Source: Chloroflexota bacterium
GTDB taxonomy: Bacteria > Chloroflexota > Dehalococcoidia > Lucifugimonadales > UBA3495
Length of the DNA: 6,774 nt
Assembly (NCBI GenBank): GCA_022562335.1
Contig: JADFPM010000145.1
Location: 1 to 6,774 of the forward strand
Reading direction: 5' to 3'
Part shown: positions 1-6,774 of the stretch, one piece after another
Numbering within the stretch: the first letter of the stretch is position 1
Layout of the letters: each line of letters opens with the position of its first letter
Program-made: the position numbers and the translations under genes
Notes under the pieces: model-generated
What the model was told of the DNA's origin: nothing
Database searches by the model: none
Seen by the model: the letters and a program-made list of their open reading frames with translations, nothing else

Positions 1-114
1 AATATAGACGTTTGGGGGGAGACTCCCCAGGGCATTGAGATCATGCGGCGAATCAAAGAAAAATTCGATCCTACCGGAATCTTGAATCCGGGCCGGTTCG
101 TGGGGGGAATCTAG
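1..114 (+). CDS. glcE: FAD-linked oxidase subunit of glycolate oxidase (GlcE/GlcD type), C-terminal end only
   Basis: This is the last 37 codons of a gene that begins before the window, read in frame 1 to a TAG stop. The peptide ends in KFDPTGILNPGRFVGGI. A DPxGILNPGR tail is typical of the C-terminus of the VAO/PCMH-type FAD-binding oxidases that form the GlcD and GlcE subunits of glycolate oxidase. The preceding VWG and MRRIKEKFDP segments look more like GlcE, so glcE is preferred over glcD, but the fragment is too short to be sure. The TAG stop shares its G with the GTG start of the next gene, which carries the iron-sulfur subunit. That supports one operon and one enzyme complex oxidising glycolate to glyoxylate. 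The FAD-binding domain itself is outside the window. D-lactate dehydrogenase-like oxidases end similarly and remain possible. Confidence 0.72.
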   Translation, partial: NIDVWGETPQGIEIMRRIKEKFDPTGILNPGRFVGGI

Positions 115-1433
115 TGGCCGAATCGGGATCCCCGGGTTTTACAGGTTTTATCGGTGGCGACGCCCCGTCGGAACCGGACCTTTACCGCTGCGTTCACTGC
201 GGCCTCTGTCTCAGCGCCTGCCCTACGTATCTCCAAACAGGGCTTGAAACCGAATCTCCCAGGGGCAGGCTGGCCCTGATGAAAGCGGTCAACGAGGGCC
301 GCTTGGAGATCACCGACCGGGTGGCCGCCCACTGGGACCTCTGTCTGCAATGCCGGGCCTGTGAAGCGGTATGCCCGTCGGGGGTGCCCTACGGTTGGCT
401 GATGGAGAATGCCCGCGCCCAGGTGCTAAAACAGGGCAAACGTTCCGCCGAACTCAACAGTATCAGCCGTCTGTTCTTGAGGGCGGCGCTGCCCCACCTC
501 TCGCGTATGCGGTTGGGGGCCCACCTGCTGCGCATTTACCAACGTTGGGGGATTCAACGATTGGTGCGGTGGTCCGGGCTGCTGAAACTGCTGCCGGGGC
601 ACCTGGCCCAATTCGAGTCCAAGTTGCCGTTGATGGGGAGCCGTTTTTTCGGTCCCTCACCGAGAATATACTCGGCAGTGGGCGATAAAAAGCTGACCGT
701 GGCGCTACTTTCGGGGTGCATCATGCCGCTGGTGCAAGGGGCCACCATGGATGCCGCGGTGCGGGTCCTCAACCGCAACGGTTGCGAGGTAGCCGTGCCG
801 GTGGGCCAGGGTTGTTGCGGCGCCCTCAACGCCCACAGCGGCGACCTGGAGATGGCCCGGGAGATGGCCAGGAAGAATATAGACGTTTTCTTGAATGCGG
901 GCGTGGAGCGCATCGTGGTCGCGTCGGCGGGATGCAGCGCCACCATGAAGGAATACTCAGACCTGCTGGCGGAAGACGATAAATACCGGGAGAAGGCGGG
1001 CCAATTTAGCGATATGACCGTGGACATCACCGAGTTTCTGGCTTCCCTGCCCTGGGAACCGCCCAAGGGTCAGGTAAACCGCCGGGTCACCTATCAAGAC
1101 CCGTGTCATTTGGCCCATGCCCAGGGAATCACCAGCCAGCCCAGGGCTATTTTGATGTCGATTCCGGGCCTGGAGCTGGTGGAGATGGAACAATCCAGTG
1201 TTTGTTGCGGCGGCGCGGGGATCTACTCCACGGTACAGGAAGAGATGTCGGGCCGGGTGCTGGCCACCAAGATGGCCAGCATAGCCGCCACCGGGACGGA
1301 TCAGGTGGTCACCGCCAACCCCGGCTGCATGATCCAGATAGAGCAGGGTCTGCGCAACTCGGGCCTGACCGGAGGTATCTGCCACGTGGTGGATATTCTG
1401 GACGAAGCCTACCGGGCCGAGTCCAAAGATTAG
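114..1433 (+). CDS. glcF: Glycolate oxidase iron-sulfur subunit GlcF
   Basis: A 439-residue protein of normal GlcF length. It passes electrons from the FAD subunits of glycolate oxidase to the respiratory chain as glycolate becomes glyoxylate, probably at the inner face of the cytoplasmic membrane. Two classical [4Fe-4S] ferredoxin motifs are visible near the N-terminus: C26-C29-C32-C36 (CVHCGLCLSACP) and C77-C80-C83-C87 (CLQCRACEAVCP). Two CCG domains follow. The first has C202, C234-C235-G and C274. The second has C331, C364-C365-G and C405. All expected cysteines are present. The GTG start overlaps the upstream stop by one base (TAGTG), and a G-rich stretch at about 102-107 could serve as ribosome binding site. 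No transmembrane segment is obvious. Related Fe-S subunits (LutA, GlpC, HdrD-like) share these domains. The 4Fe-4S pair plus two CCG domains and the GlcE/D-like neighbour favour GlcF. Confidence 0.9.
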   Translation: MAESGSPGFTGFIGGDAPSEPDLYRCVHCGLCLSACPTYLQTGLETESPRGRLALMKAVNEGRLEITDRVAAHWDLCLQCRACEAVCPSGVPYGWLMENARAQVLKQGKRSAELNSISRLFLRAALPHLSRMRLGAHLLRIYQRWGIQRLVRWSGLLKLLPGHLAQFESKLPLMGSRFFGPSPRIYSAVGDKKLTVALLSGCIMPLVQGATMDAAVRVLNRNGCEVAVPVGQGCCGALNAHSGDLEMAREMARKNIDVFLNAGVERIVVASAGCSATMKEYSDLLAEDDKYREKAGQFSDMTVDITEFLASLPWEPPKGQVNRRVTYQDPCHLAHAQGITSQPRAILMSIPGLELVEMEQSSVCCGGAGIYSTVQEEMSGRVLATKMASIAATGTDQVVTANPGCMIQIEQGLRNSGLTGGICHVVDILDEAYRAESKD

Positions 1434-1456
1434 CCGAGCCTTAAAGAGACCGCATC

Positions 1457-2656
1457 CTACCCCTGACCGTCGAAATCTACCAGCGCCCGCTGGGCGGCCG
1501 CTAAGCTAGCCCCCGCCGCCACCTCGTAGTCCAACTTGGACAGGATGATCTCCAGCGCCGACAGCAGGGCGAACACGTTGGTCTCCCGAGCCGAGTCGCC
1601 CATCAAGCCGATGCGCCAAACCTTGGCCCGGAGCTCCCCCAGACCGCCGCCAATCTCGATGTTGAAGTCGTTCAGCAGTTGGCCCCTCACCGTGGCGTCG
1701 TCAATGCCCTCGGGAATCTTCGCGGCGGTCAGGGGATTCAGCCGGTATTCCTCATCCGCCAGCAGCCCGATGCCCATGGCAGTCAGACCCGCCCGCAAAA
1801 CGGCAGCGGTCCGGGCATGGCGTTTGATCCGGTTGTCCACACCCTCCTCCATCATCATGCGCAACGATTCCCGCAGCGCATAGGTCATGGAAATGGGCGA
1901 GGTGTGATGGTAAGCCCTGGTCTGGTTCCAGTAGCTCTCCAGGTCTTTCAGGTTGAAGTAGAAACTTTGCACCTTGGATTCCCGGTTGTGGATGATATCC
2001 ATGGCCCGGGGGCCGAAGCTTATCGGGGCGAGGCCCGGAGGCGCTCCCAGGCACTTTTGCGTGGCGCTGTAGCAAACGTCGATGTCCCAATCGTCCATAC
2101 GGACCTCGTGCCCGCCCAGGGAGGTCACCGCGTCCACGATGACCACGGCCCCGTGGCGATGGGCCAACTCGCAAATCTCCGGCAGGGGAGTCAGCACTCC
2201 CGTGGATGTCTCGGCATGCACCACTCCCACCGCTTTGACCTTTGGGTGCTTCTTAAGCTCGTCTTCCAGGGCCTGAACATCCACCGGTTGGCCCCAGGGA
2301 ACGTCCACGGTGTAGGTCTCAGCCCCACACCTTTCCGCGATGTCGGCCAGACGGACGCCGAAAAACCCGTTGCGGCAGATCACCATGGTGTCGCCCCGCT
2401 CCAATATATTCGCGCAGGCGGTTTCCATGGCGCCGGTTCCCGTCGCCGAGATGGGCAACGTCATATGGTTTGAGGTGTTGAAGACCTGGCGAAGCATCTC
2501 CCCTACGTCGTCCATGATCTGAAAGAATTTAGGGTCCAAATGTCCCACCACGGGGAGAGTCATTGCCTGCAGCACCCTGGGATGTACAGAGCTGGGTCCG
2601 GGTCCCAATAGCACCCGCTGGGGCAGCATCGGTTCTTCCATATAGGAATTGGTCAC
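1457..2656 (-). CDS. Alanine/serine-glyoxylate aminotransferase, class V, PLP-dependent
   Basis: A 399-residue fold-type I aminotransferase, resembling vertebrate alanine-glyoxylate aminotransferase along its length. It is expected to make glycine from glyoxylate using alanine or serine as donor in the cytoplasm. Visible motifs are GPGPS at 18-22, the phosphate-binding ATGTG at 71-75, D175 in VDAVTSLGG (pairs with the pyridine nitrogen), the Schiff-base lysine K201 in SATQKCLGAPPG, YHHTSPI, and the substrate-carboxylate arginine R348 in WRIGLMG. The reading frame is open to an ATG at 2710, but the GTG at 2656 is preferred because AGGAGG lies exactly 6 nt upstream; an ATG five codons further in (at 2641) is the alternative. 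The gene converges on glcF with 23 bp between stops. It follows the SDR gene by 126 bp on the same strand and may be cotranscribed with it. Donor specificity (alanine, serine, or purine-catabolic ureidoglycine) cannot be read from the sequence. Confidence 0.88.
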   Translation of the reverse strand: MTNSYMEEPMLPQRVLLGPGPSSVHPRVLQAMTLPVVGHLDPKFFQIMDDVGEMLRQVFNTSNHMTLPISATGTGAMETACANILERGDTMVICRNGFFGVRLADIAERCGAETYTVDVPWGQPVDVQALEDELKKHPKVKAVGVVHAETSTGVLTPLPEICELAHRHGAVVIVDAVTSLGGHEVRMDDWDIDVCYSATQKCLGAPPGLAPISFGPRAMDIIHNRESKVQSFYFNLKDLESYWNQTRAYHHTSPISMTYALRESLRMMMEEGVDNRIKRHARTAAVLRAGLTAMGIGLLADEEYRLNPLTAAKIPEGIDDATVRGQLLNDFNIEIGGGLGELRAKVWRIGLMGDSARETNVFALLSALEIILSKLDYEVAAGASLAAAQRALVDFDGQG

Positions 2657-2662
2657 CTGGGT

Positions 2663-2668
2663 CCTCCT
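2663..2668 (-). promoter_or_regulatory. Strong Shine-Dalgarno that decides the aminotransferase start
   Basis: On the - strand this reads AGGAGG, with 6 nt to the GTG codon at 2656. No comparable site precedes the in-frame ATG at 2710. It therefore argues that the 18 upstream codons are untranslated, in line with the GPGPS motif lying close to the N-terminus in this family. Confidence 0.75.
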
Positions 2669-2717
2669 ATGGCCGGTCAAATGGTTCCGGCTCTCTTGTC
2701 CGGTACACATGCTTCAT

Positions 2718-2747
2718 GCCGGGTCCGCGGCTAGGCCATGACCCGGT
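2718..2747. repeat. Inverted repeat between the SDR and aminotransferase genes
   Basis: GCCGGGTC at 2718-2725 pairs with GACCCGGT at 2740-2747 (7 perfect pairs plus one G-T), enclosing a 14-nt loop. It lies 36-65 nt past the SDR stop in the 126-bp gap. No T-run follows on either strand, so it does not look like a standard intrinsic terminator. It might be a processing or stability hairpin in an SDR-aminotransferase transcript, an operator, or chance in GC-rich DNA. Nothing else in this gap stands out except the ribosome binding site; no good promoter was seen. Confidence 0.3.
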
Positions 2748-2782
2748 TGGGTAAACCTAGATTTGACTGGGAATCCTGCCGC

Positions 2783-3580
2783 CTAAACCACCGCCGAGCT
2801 GCCGCCATCGATGTTGACGGCGATGCCGGTCAGGTAGCTGGCCCGTTCGGAAGCCAGGAACGTGATGACATCCCCCGCTTCGTGGGCCTCGGCCATCCGG
2901 CCCAGGGGCACGCCCCGCCGCTGGACCGTGTCGCTCCAAAACTGGTCCATGGTGAGTCCCGGATTGGTCTCGATCAGCCGCTGGTACCTTCTCTCGTGCT
3001 GCCCGCTCTTGACCAGGCCGATACAGACGGTGCTCACCAGGATGTTGTCCTTGGCCAGGTCTTTGGAAAGACCCTTGGTGATGCCGATGCCCGCCGCCCG
3101 GGAGATGGACGTGGGCATGGAGGCGGGTCCGGGAGTTCGCCCGCCCAGGTTGGTCACGTTGATGATCCTCCCGCCACCCACCTTGCGCATCTCGGGTATG
3201 GCATGGCGGATGAGGCGAACCGCGCCCCAGACCTTCAGCTCGAAGTCGTATTCCCAATCTTCATCGGATACCTCTTCGAACTCCTTGGCCATGGAGGTGC
3301 CGGCGTTGTTGACCAGGATATCGAGCCTGCCAAACTTATCCAGGGTGGTCTGCACCACTCGCCGGGCCGTGTCTTTATCGGATACATCGGCCGACAAGGG
3401 CAGGACCACGCCTTCGGTGGCCGTCTTGATCTCTTCGGCGGCCCGGTCCAAAGTCTCCTGTGTCCGGGCCACGATAACCACCCTGGCCCCCTCTTTAGCC
3501 ATGCTCAGGGCGGCGGCCTTGCCGATGCCTTCACTGCCACCGGTGATGATGGCGACCTTGTCTTCCAATCCCATATCCAT
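2783..3580 (-). CDS. Short-chain dehydrogenase/reductase with non-canonical catalytic residues
   Basis: A 265-residue single-domain Rossmann protein of classical SDR length. The cofactor motif TGGSEGIG (residues 13-20), the DVSD segment at 65-68, NNAG (91-94) and the C-terminal YLTGIAVNIDGG are all intact. R39 after the second strand suggests NADP(H) rather than NAD(H). The catalytic positions are unusual: by motif spacing, the Asn position holds K116, the Ser position N144, the Tyr position T157 and the Lys position R161 (PTSISRAAG instead of the usual PYSASKAA). The protein is otherwise well formed, so this looks like a divergent SDR subgroup, not a decaying gene. Beta-ketoacyl-ACP-reductase-like SDRs with imperfect tetrads are known; substrate and even redox activity are open here. 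The start at 3580 is supported by AAAGGAGAG 6 nt upstream; an ATG two codons later is possible. Its own promoter lies upstream, and the aminotransferase follows downstream. Confidence 0.85.
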   Translation of the reverse strand: MDMGLEDKVAIITGGSEGIGKAAALSMAKEGARVVIVARTQETLDRAAEEIKTATEGVVLPLSADVSDKDTARRVVQTTLDKFGRLDILVNNAGTSMAKEFEEVSDEDWEYDFELKVWGAVRLIRHAIPEMRKVGGGRIINVTNLGGRTPGPASMPTSISRAAGIGITKGLSKDLAKDNILVSTVCIGLVKSGQHERRYQRLIETNPGLTMDQFWSDTVQRRGVPLGRMAEAHEAGDVITFLASERASYLTGIAVNIDGGSSAVV

Positions 3581-3586
3581 GTTGAT

Positions 3587-3595
3587 CTCTCCTTT
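3587..3595 (-). promoter_or_regulatory. Ribosome binding site of the SDR gene
   Basis: On the - strand this reads AAAGGAGAG, ending 6 nt before the ATG at 3580 (GGAG is 8 nt away). The spacing favours the first ATG over the one two codons downstream. A small hairpin, CCGGC/GCCGG (arms 3616-3620 and 3603-3607, 8-nt loop), lies just upstream in the transcript. It could modulate access to the site, but it is short. Confidence 0.7.
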
Positions 3596-3626
3596 CGGGG
3601 GTCCGGCTTATCTGGGCCGGTGGTTC

Positions 3627-3667
3627 AAAAAACGGGCCGTTATCCGCGACTGGGCCGGGCCAACGGC
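3627..3667 (-). terminator. Weak intrinsic-terminator-like hairpin after trpB
   Basis: On the - strand GCCGTT (3667-3662) can pair with AACGGC (3641-3636) around a 20-nt loop, followed by CCG and then six T (3632-3627). It lies about 45 nt past the trpB stop, where the trp transcript would be expected to end. The stem is only 6 bp with a long loop and the T-run is 3 nt off the stem, so efficiency is doubtful. A 4-bp AACG/CGTT hairpin next to the T-run is an alternative fold. Confidence 0.35.
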
Positions 3668-3672
3668 AGCCT

Positions 3673-3700
3673 ATTATATCAACCGCCCAGTCTGCATCAA
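3673..3700 (-). promoter_or_regulatory. Sigma-70-type promoter driving the SDR gene
   Basis: On the - strand, TTGATG (3700-3695, 4 of 6 matches to TTGACA) is followed by a 16-nt spacer and a perfect TATAAT (3678-3673). Transcription would begin near 3665 and leave a leader of about 85 nt before the SDR ATG. The -35 element starts only 11 nt after the trpB stop. The SDR, and possibly the aminotransferase behind it, can thus be expressed separately from the trp operon. A TATAAT is notable in DNA this GC-rich, but it is untested. Confidence 0.55.
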
Positions 3701-3711
3701 AGTCAGGCCGG

Positions 3712-4919
<1,208 letters not shown>

Positions 4920-4920
<1 letters not shown>

Positions 4921-5636
4921 CAGATAATGCCCCTTCTTGAGTCAGCCTTTTTCGTCTCGCCCTTCGCATTACGTATGAAAGCTCGAATCTTATCCAGGTC
5001 TTTCACACCGTTGGTTTCCACGCCGCTGGACACATCCACGCCCCAGGGGTGGACGGTTTTTATCGCTTGGGCCACGGTCTCCGGCGTGAGGCCTCCAGCC
5101 AGGATGAAGGAATGTCCCCGGCGGGAGAGGTGGGCGGCAACGTCCCAATCGAAGCCTTGGCCGGTGCCACCGGGAATGCCGTCCACCAGCCGGTCCAATG
5201 TGACTATGTGGCCCTGGCCCGTGTAGGATTCCACCAGTTCTTCCAGCTCTCGCAGCCCCGGTGGTCCCGGATCATCCTTACCGGCGGTTTGACTGACCTC
5301 GATATCTCCGGCGACGTGGACGACCTTGATGACATCCGCCCCGGTGCTGCCACAATAATCCAACGGTTCCCGGCCGCACAGCTGGGCCAGGTCCAGGCCG
5401 CATTCCCGGACCGTCCGGTTGACCTCGTCCAACGGCTGACCGGCAAAAAGACCCACCACCCGGGGCGCGCCGGCTCCCAGTTTTTTGATCCCAGCGGTGA
5501 TCTTCCTGGCATCATCGATCTCCAGCCGCCGGGGCCTGCCTGGAACGAAGACCAAGCCGATGAAATCCGCCCCCGCTTGGGCGGCTGCTTCAGCCTCTTC
5601 CAGCTTTCTGATGCCGCAGATCTTGACCTTGATCAT
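4920..5636 (-). CDS. trpF: Phosphoribosylanthranilate isomerase
   Basis: A 238-residue cytoplasmic (beta/alpha)8-barrel enzyme that performs the Amadori rearrangement of N-(5'-phosphoribosyl)anthranilate to CdRP, the step between TrpD and TrpC. C7 in VKICGI is the catalytic base and D148 in VTLDRLVDG the expected catalytic acid. GGTGQGFDW (156-164), LAGGL and GVDVSSGVE form the phosphate-binding side. It is longer than the roughly 200-210 residues common in the family. The extra length lies in a loop around 110-130, before the D148 strand, and in a charged C-terminal tail of about 15 residues. The start is 4 nt past the trpC stop and has no convincing Shine-Dalgarno, so it probably relies on ribosomes finishing trpC. 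Its TGA stop overlaps the trpB ATG. Confidence 0.95.
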
Positions 5637-5640
5637 GGCG

Positions 5641-6438
5641 TTATCGCGGGACGGCCTGCCCGGTCAATTCCCTGACCTTTTCCGCCACGTCGGGGGCGGT
5701 CACCAGGGCCTCCCCCACCAACACCGCGTTGACTCCCAACGCGCCCAGCCGGGCCAGGTCTTCTTTGCTATTGATACCGCTTTCACTGACGATTATCTTG
5801 CCCCGGGGCACCAGCGGGGCGATTCGCTCGGTCACCGCCAGATCGGTCTTAAAGGTGCGCAGGTCCCGGTTATTGATGCCGATGATCTCGGCCCCCGCGG
5901 TCAATGCCGTCTCCAACTCACCCTGGTCGTGGACTTCCACCAGGCATTGCATCCACAGGCTCATGCTCAGGGCCAGCAACTCCTTGAGTTGGCCGGGCTC
6001 CAGGATTGCAACGATCAGCAAGATGGCATCCGCCCCCACGGCGCGGGCCTCGTAGACCTGGTAGGGGTCGAAAATGAAATCCTTGCGCAACACCGGCGCC
6101 CGCTGGGAGGCTCCTGAGCTTTTGATCTGGGCTATATGCTCCGGCTCACCCTGAAACCGGGGGTCGGTCAACACCGAGATCGCCGCGGCGCCATTGTCCG
6201 CGTAGGTTTGAGCCAGCTGGACCGGGTCGAAATCGGGGCAGAGCAATCCCCTGGATGGCGACGCTTTCTTGATCTCGGCGATCAGTCTGACGCCGCCGCT
6301 CATCAATGCCCCCGATAGATTCAGCGGCGGAGACTGGGTGGAGATACGGGTTTCCAGCTCGCGCTGATCCACCTTGGCTTTTTGCAACGCCAGCTCGGTG
6401 GTTTTAGCCGCTACTATCTCATCAAGTATGTTGGGCAT
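5641..6438 (-). CDS. trpC: Indole-3-glycerol phosphate synthase
   Basis: A 265-residue single-domain (beta/alpha)8 enzyme, not fused to TrpF, that closes the ring of CdRP to indole-3-glycerol phosphate with loss of CO2 and water. The N-terminal MPNILDEIVAAK helix is typical. Active-site residues are all visible: E55 and K57 in IAEIKKASPSRG, the catalytic acid K119 in VLRKDF, E168 in LVEVHD, N189 in GINNRDL, and S220 in SESGI. LVGEAL near the end completes the phosphate site. Their spacing agrees with the archaeal enzyme at a constant offset of nine. The ATG at 6438 must be the start, because an in-frame TAG lies two codons upstream; its ribosome binding site is weak. It sits 62 bp after trpD and 4 bp before trpF in the same operon. 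Confidence 0.97.
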   Translation of the reverse strand: MPNILDEIVAAKTTELALQKAKVDQRELETRISTQSPPLNLSGALMSGGVRLIAEIKKASPSRGLLCPDFDPVQLAQTYADNGAAAISVLTDPRFQGEPEHIAQIKSSGASQRAPVLRKDFIFDPYQVYEARAVGADAILLIVAILEPGQLKELLALSMSLWMQCLVEVHDQGELETALTAGAEIIGINNRDLRTFKTDLAVTERIAPLVPRGKIIVSESGINSKEDLARLGALGVNAVLVGEALVTAPDVAEKVRELTGQAVPR

Positions 6439-6500
6439 CTGCTACCGTCTCGTCTGCGGCGCCCGATGGAACCGTCCCAGGTCATGGCCACGGGCTTTGG

Positions 6501-6774
6501 TCATTCCAGGTTCTGGCTCAAGGCGGCCAGGTCTTCCAGCTTTTCCAGGGCGGCCCCGTCGTCGATGATCTCCGCCGCCGTCTGGATGCCCTGTTCGATG
6601 GTATCCACCCGGTCTCCGGCCAGCAGCACACCGGCGCTGTTAAGCAGCACGATGTCTCTTATCGGGCCGGCCTCTCCCCCGAAGATGCGGCGCATGGTTT
6701 CGGCGTTCTCTTCTTTCGTCCCGCCCCGGATGTCCTCGGTGGACCGCAGGGGCAACCCGGTGTCCGCCAACTTG
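6501..6774 (-). CDS. trpD: Anthranilate phosphoribosyltransferase, C-terminal part (5' end outside window)
   Basis: The last 90 complete codons of a gene entering from the right edge and ending in TGA. The segment RSTEDIRGGTKEENAETMRR, then GEAGPIRDIVLLNSAGVLL and a helical tail with EQGIQTAAEIIDDGAALEKLEDL, matches the C-terminal domain of TrpD. This enzyme attaches the phosphoribosyl group of PRPP to anthranilate. The PRPP and metal-binding motifs (GTGGD, KHGNR) lie in the missing N-terminal part. A TTG codon at 6770 could be read as a start, but the homology continues through it, so the gene is treated as truncated by the window edge and not short in itself. The 62-bp gap to trpC shows neither terminator nor clear promoter. 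The order D-C-F-B marks this as a trp operon. Confidence 0.93.
   Translation of the reverse strand, partial: KLADTGLPLRSTEDIRGGTKEENAETMRRIFGGEAGPIRDIVLLNSAGVLLAGDRVDTIEQGIQTAAEIIDDGAALEKLEDLAALSQNLE

Noticed and set aside
876..888. A 13-base exact repeat of the first bases of the window (AATATAGACGTTT at 1-13 and 876-888)
   Set aside because: Both copies are in coding frames and read as the peptide NIDV or part of it. No flanking similarity or mobile-element structure is present, so it is most likely chance.
554..1066. A 170-codon - strand frame inside glcF
   Set aside because: It is antisense to conserved cysteine motifs of GlcF, with no homology or ribosome binding site of its own.
1484..1496. 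CGCCC-GCT-GGGCG hairpin near the convergent gene ends
   Set aside because: The stem is only 5 bp, lies inside the aminotransferase coding region and has no T-run on either side. It is not a credible bidirectional terminator.
2657..2710. N-terminal extension of the aminotransferase to an ATG at 2710
   Set aside because: The extra 18 codons have no family similarity and would cover the strong AGGAGG site, which sits at ideal distance from the GTG at 2656.

Overview
The window is a protein-coding bacterial segment with high GC and tightly packed genes. It carries the end of a glycolate-oxidase operon on the + strand and, on the - strand, the 3' part of a tryptophan biosynthesis operon followed by two more genes. 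There is no RNA gene, mobile element, CRISPR array or gene-free stretch over 300 bases. The gene content and GTG starts would fit an environmental, possibly marine, bacterium such as a member of the Chloroflexota. That placement is only an impression; no marker gene here settles it.

Left part (+ strand, 1-1433): the last 37 codons of a GlcE/GlcD-type FAD-linked oxidase subunit overlap by one base with a complete glcF, the iron-sulfur subunit of glycolate oxidase. Converging on it, with 23 bp between the stops, is an alanine/serine-glyoxylate aminotransferase on the - strand (1457-2656). Glycolate oxidase makes glyoxylate and the aminotransferase turns glyoxylate into glycine. The two transcription units together therefore look like a glycolate salvage module.

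Middle (- strand, 2783-3580): a short-chain dehydrogenase/reductase with a normal cofactor-binding motif. By motif-spacing alignment, all four canonical catalytic residues (Asn-Ser-Tyr-Lys) are replaced, by Lys, Asn, Thr and Arg. It has a good ribosome binding site and, just upstream, a promoter with a perfect TATAAT. The aminotransferase lies 126 bp further down the same strand and may share its transcript.

Right part (- strand, 3712-6774): the order of transcription is trpD (3' end only), trpC, trpF, trpB. trpC and trpF are 4 bp apart and trpF/trpB overlap in TGATG, so translation is probably coupled. These enzymes cover anthranilate to tryptophan except for the alpha subunit: no trpA follows trpB. 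A weak terminator-like hairpin and the SDR promoter come instead.

Nothing here is clearly a new biological system. The points most worth a second look are the SDR active site, the absence of trpA after trpB, and the compact regulatory region between trpB and the SDR.
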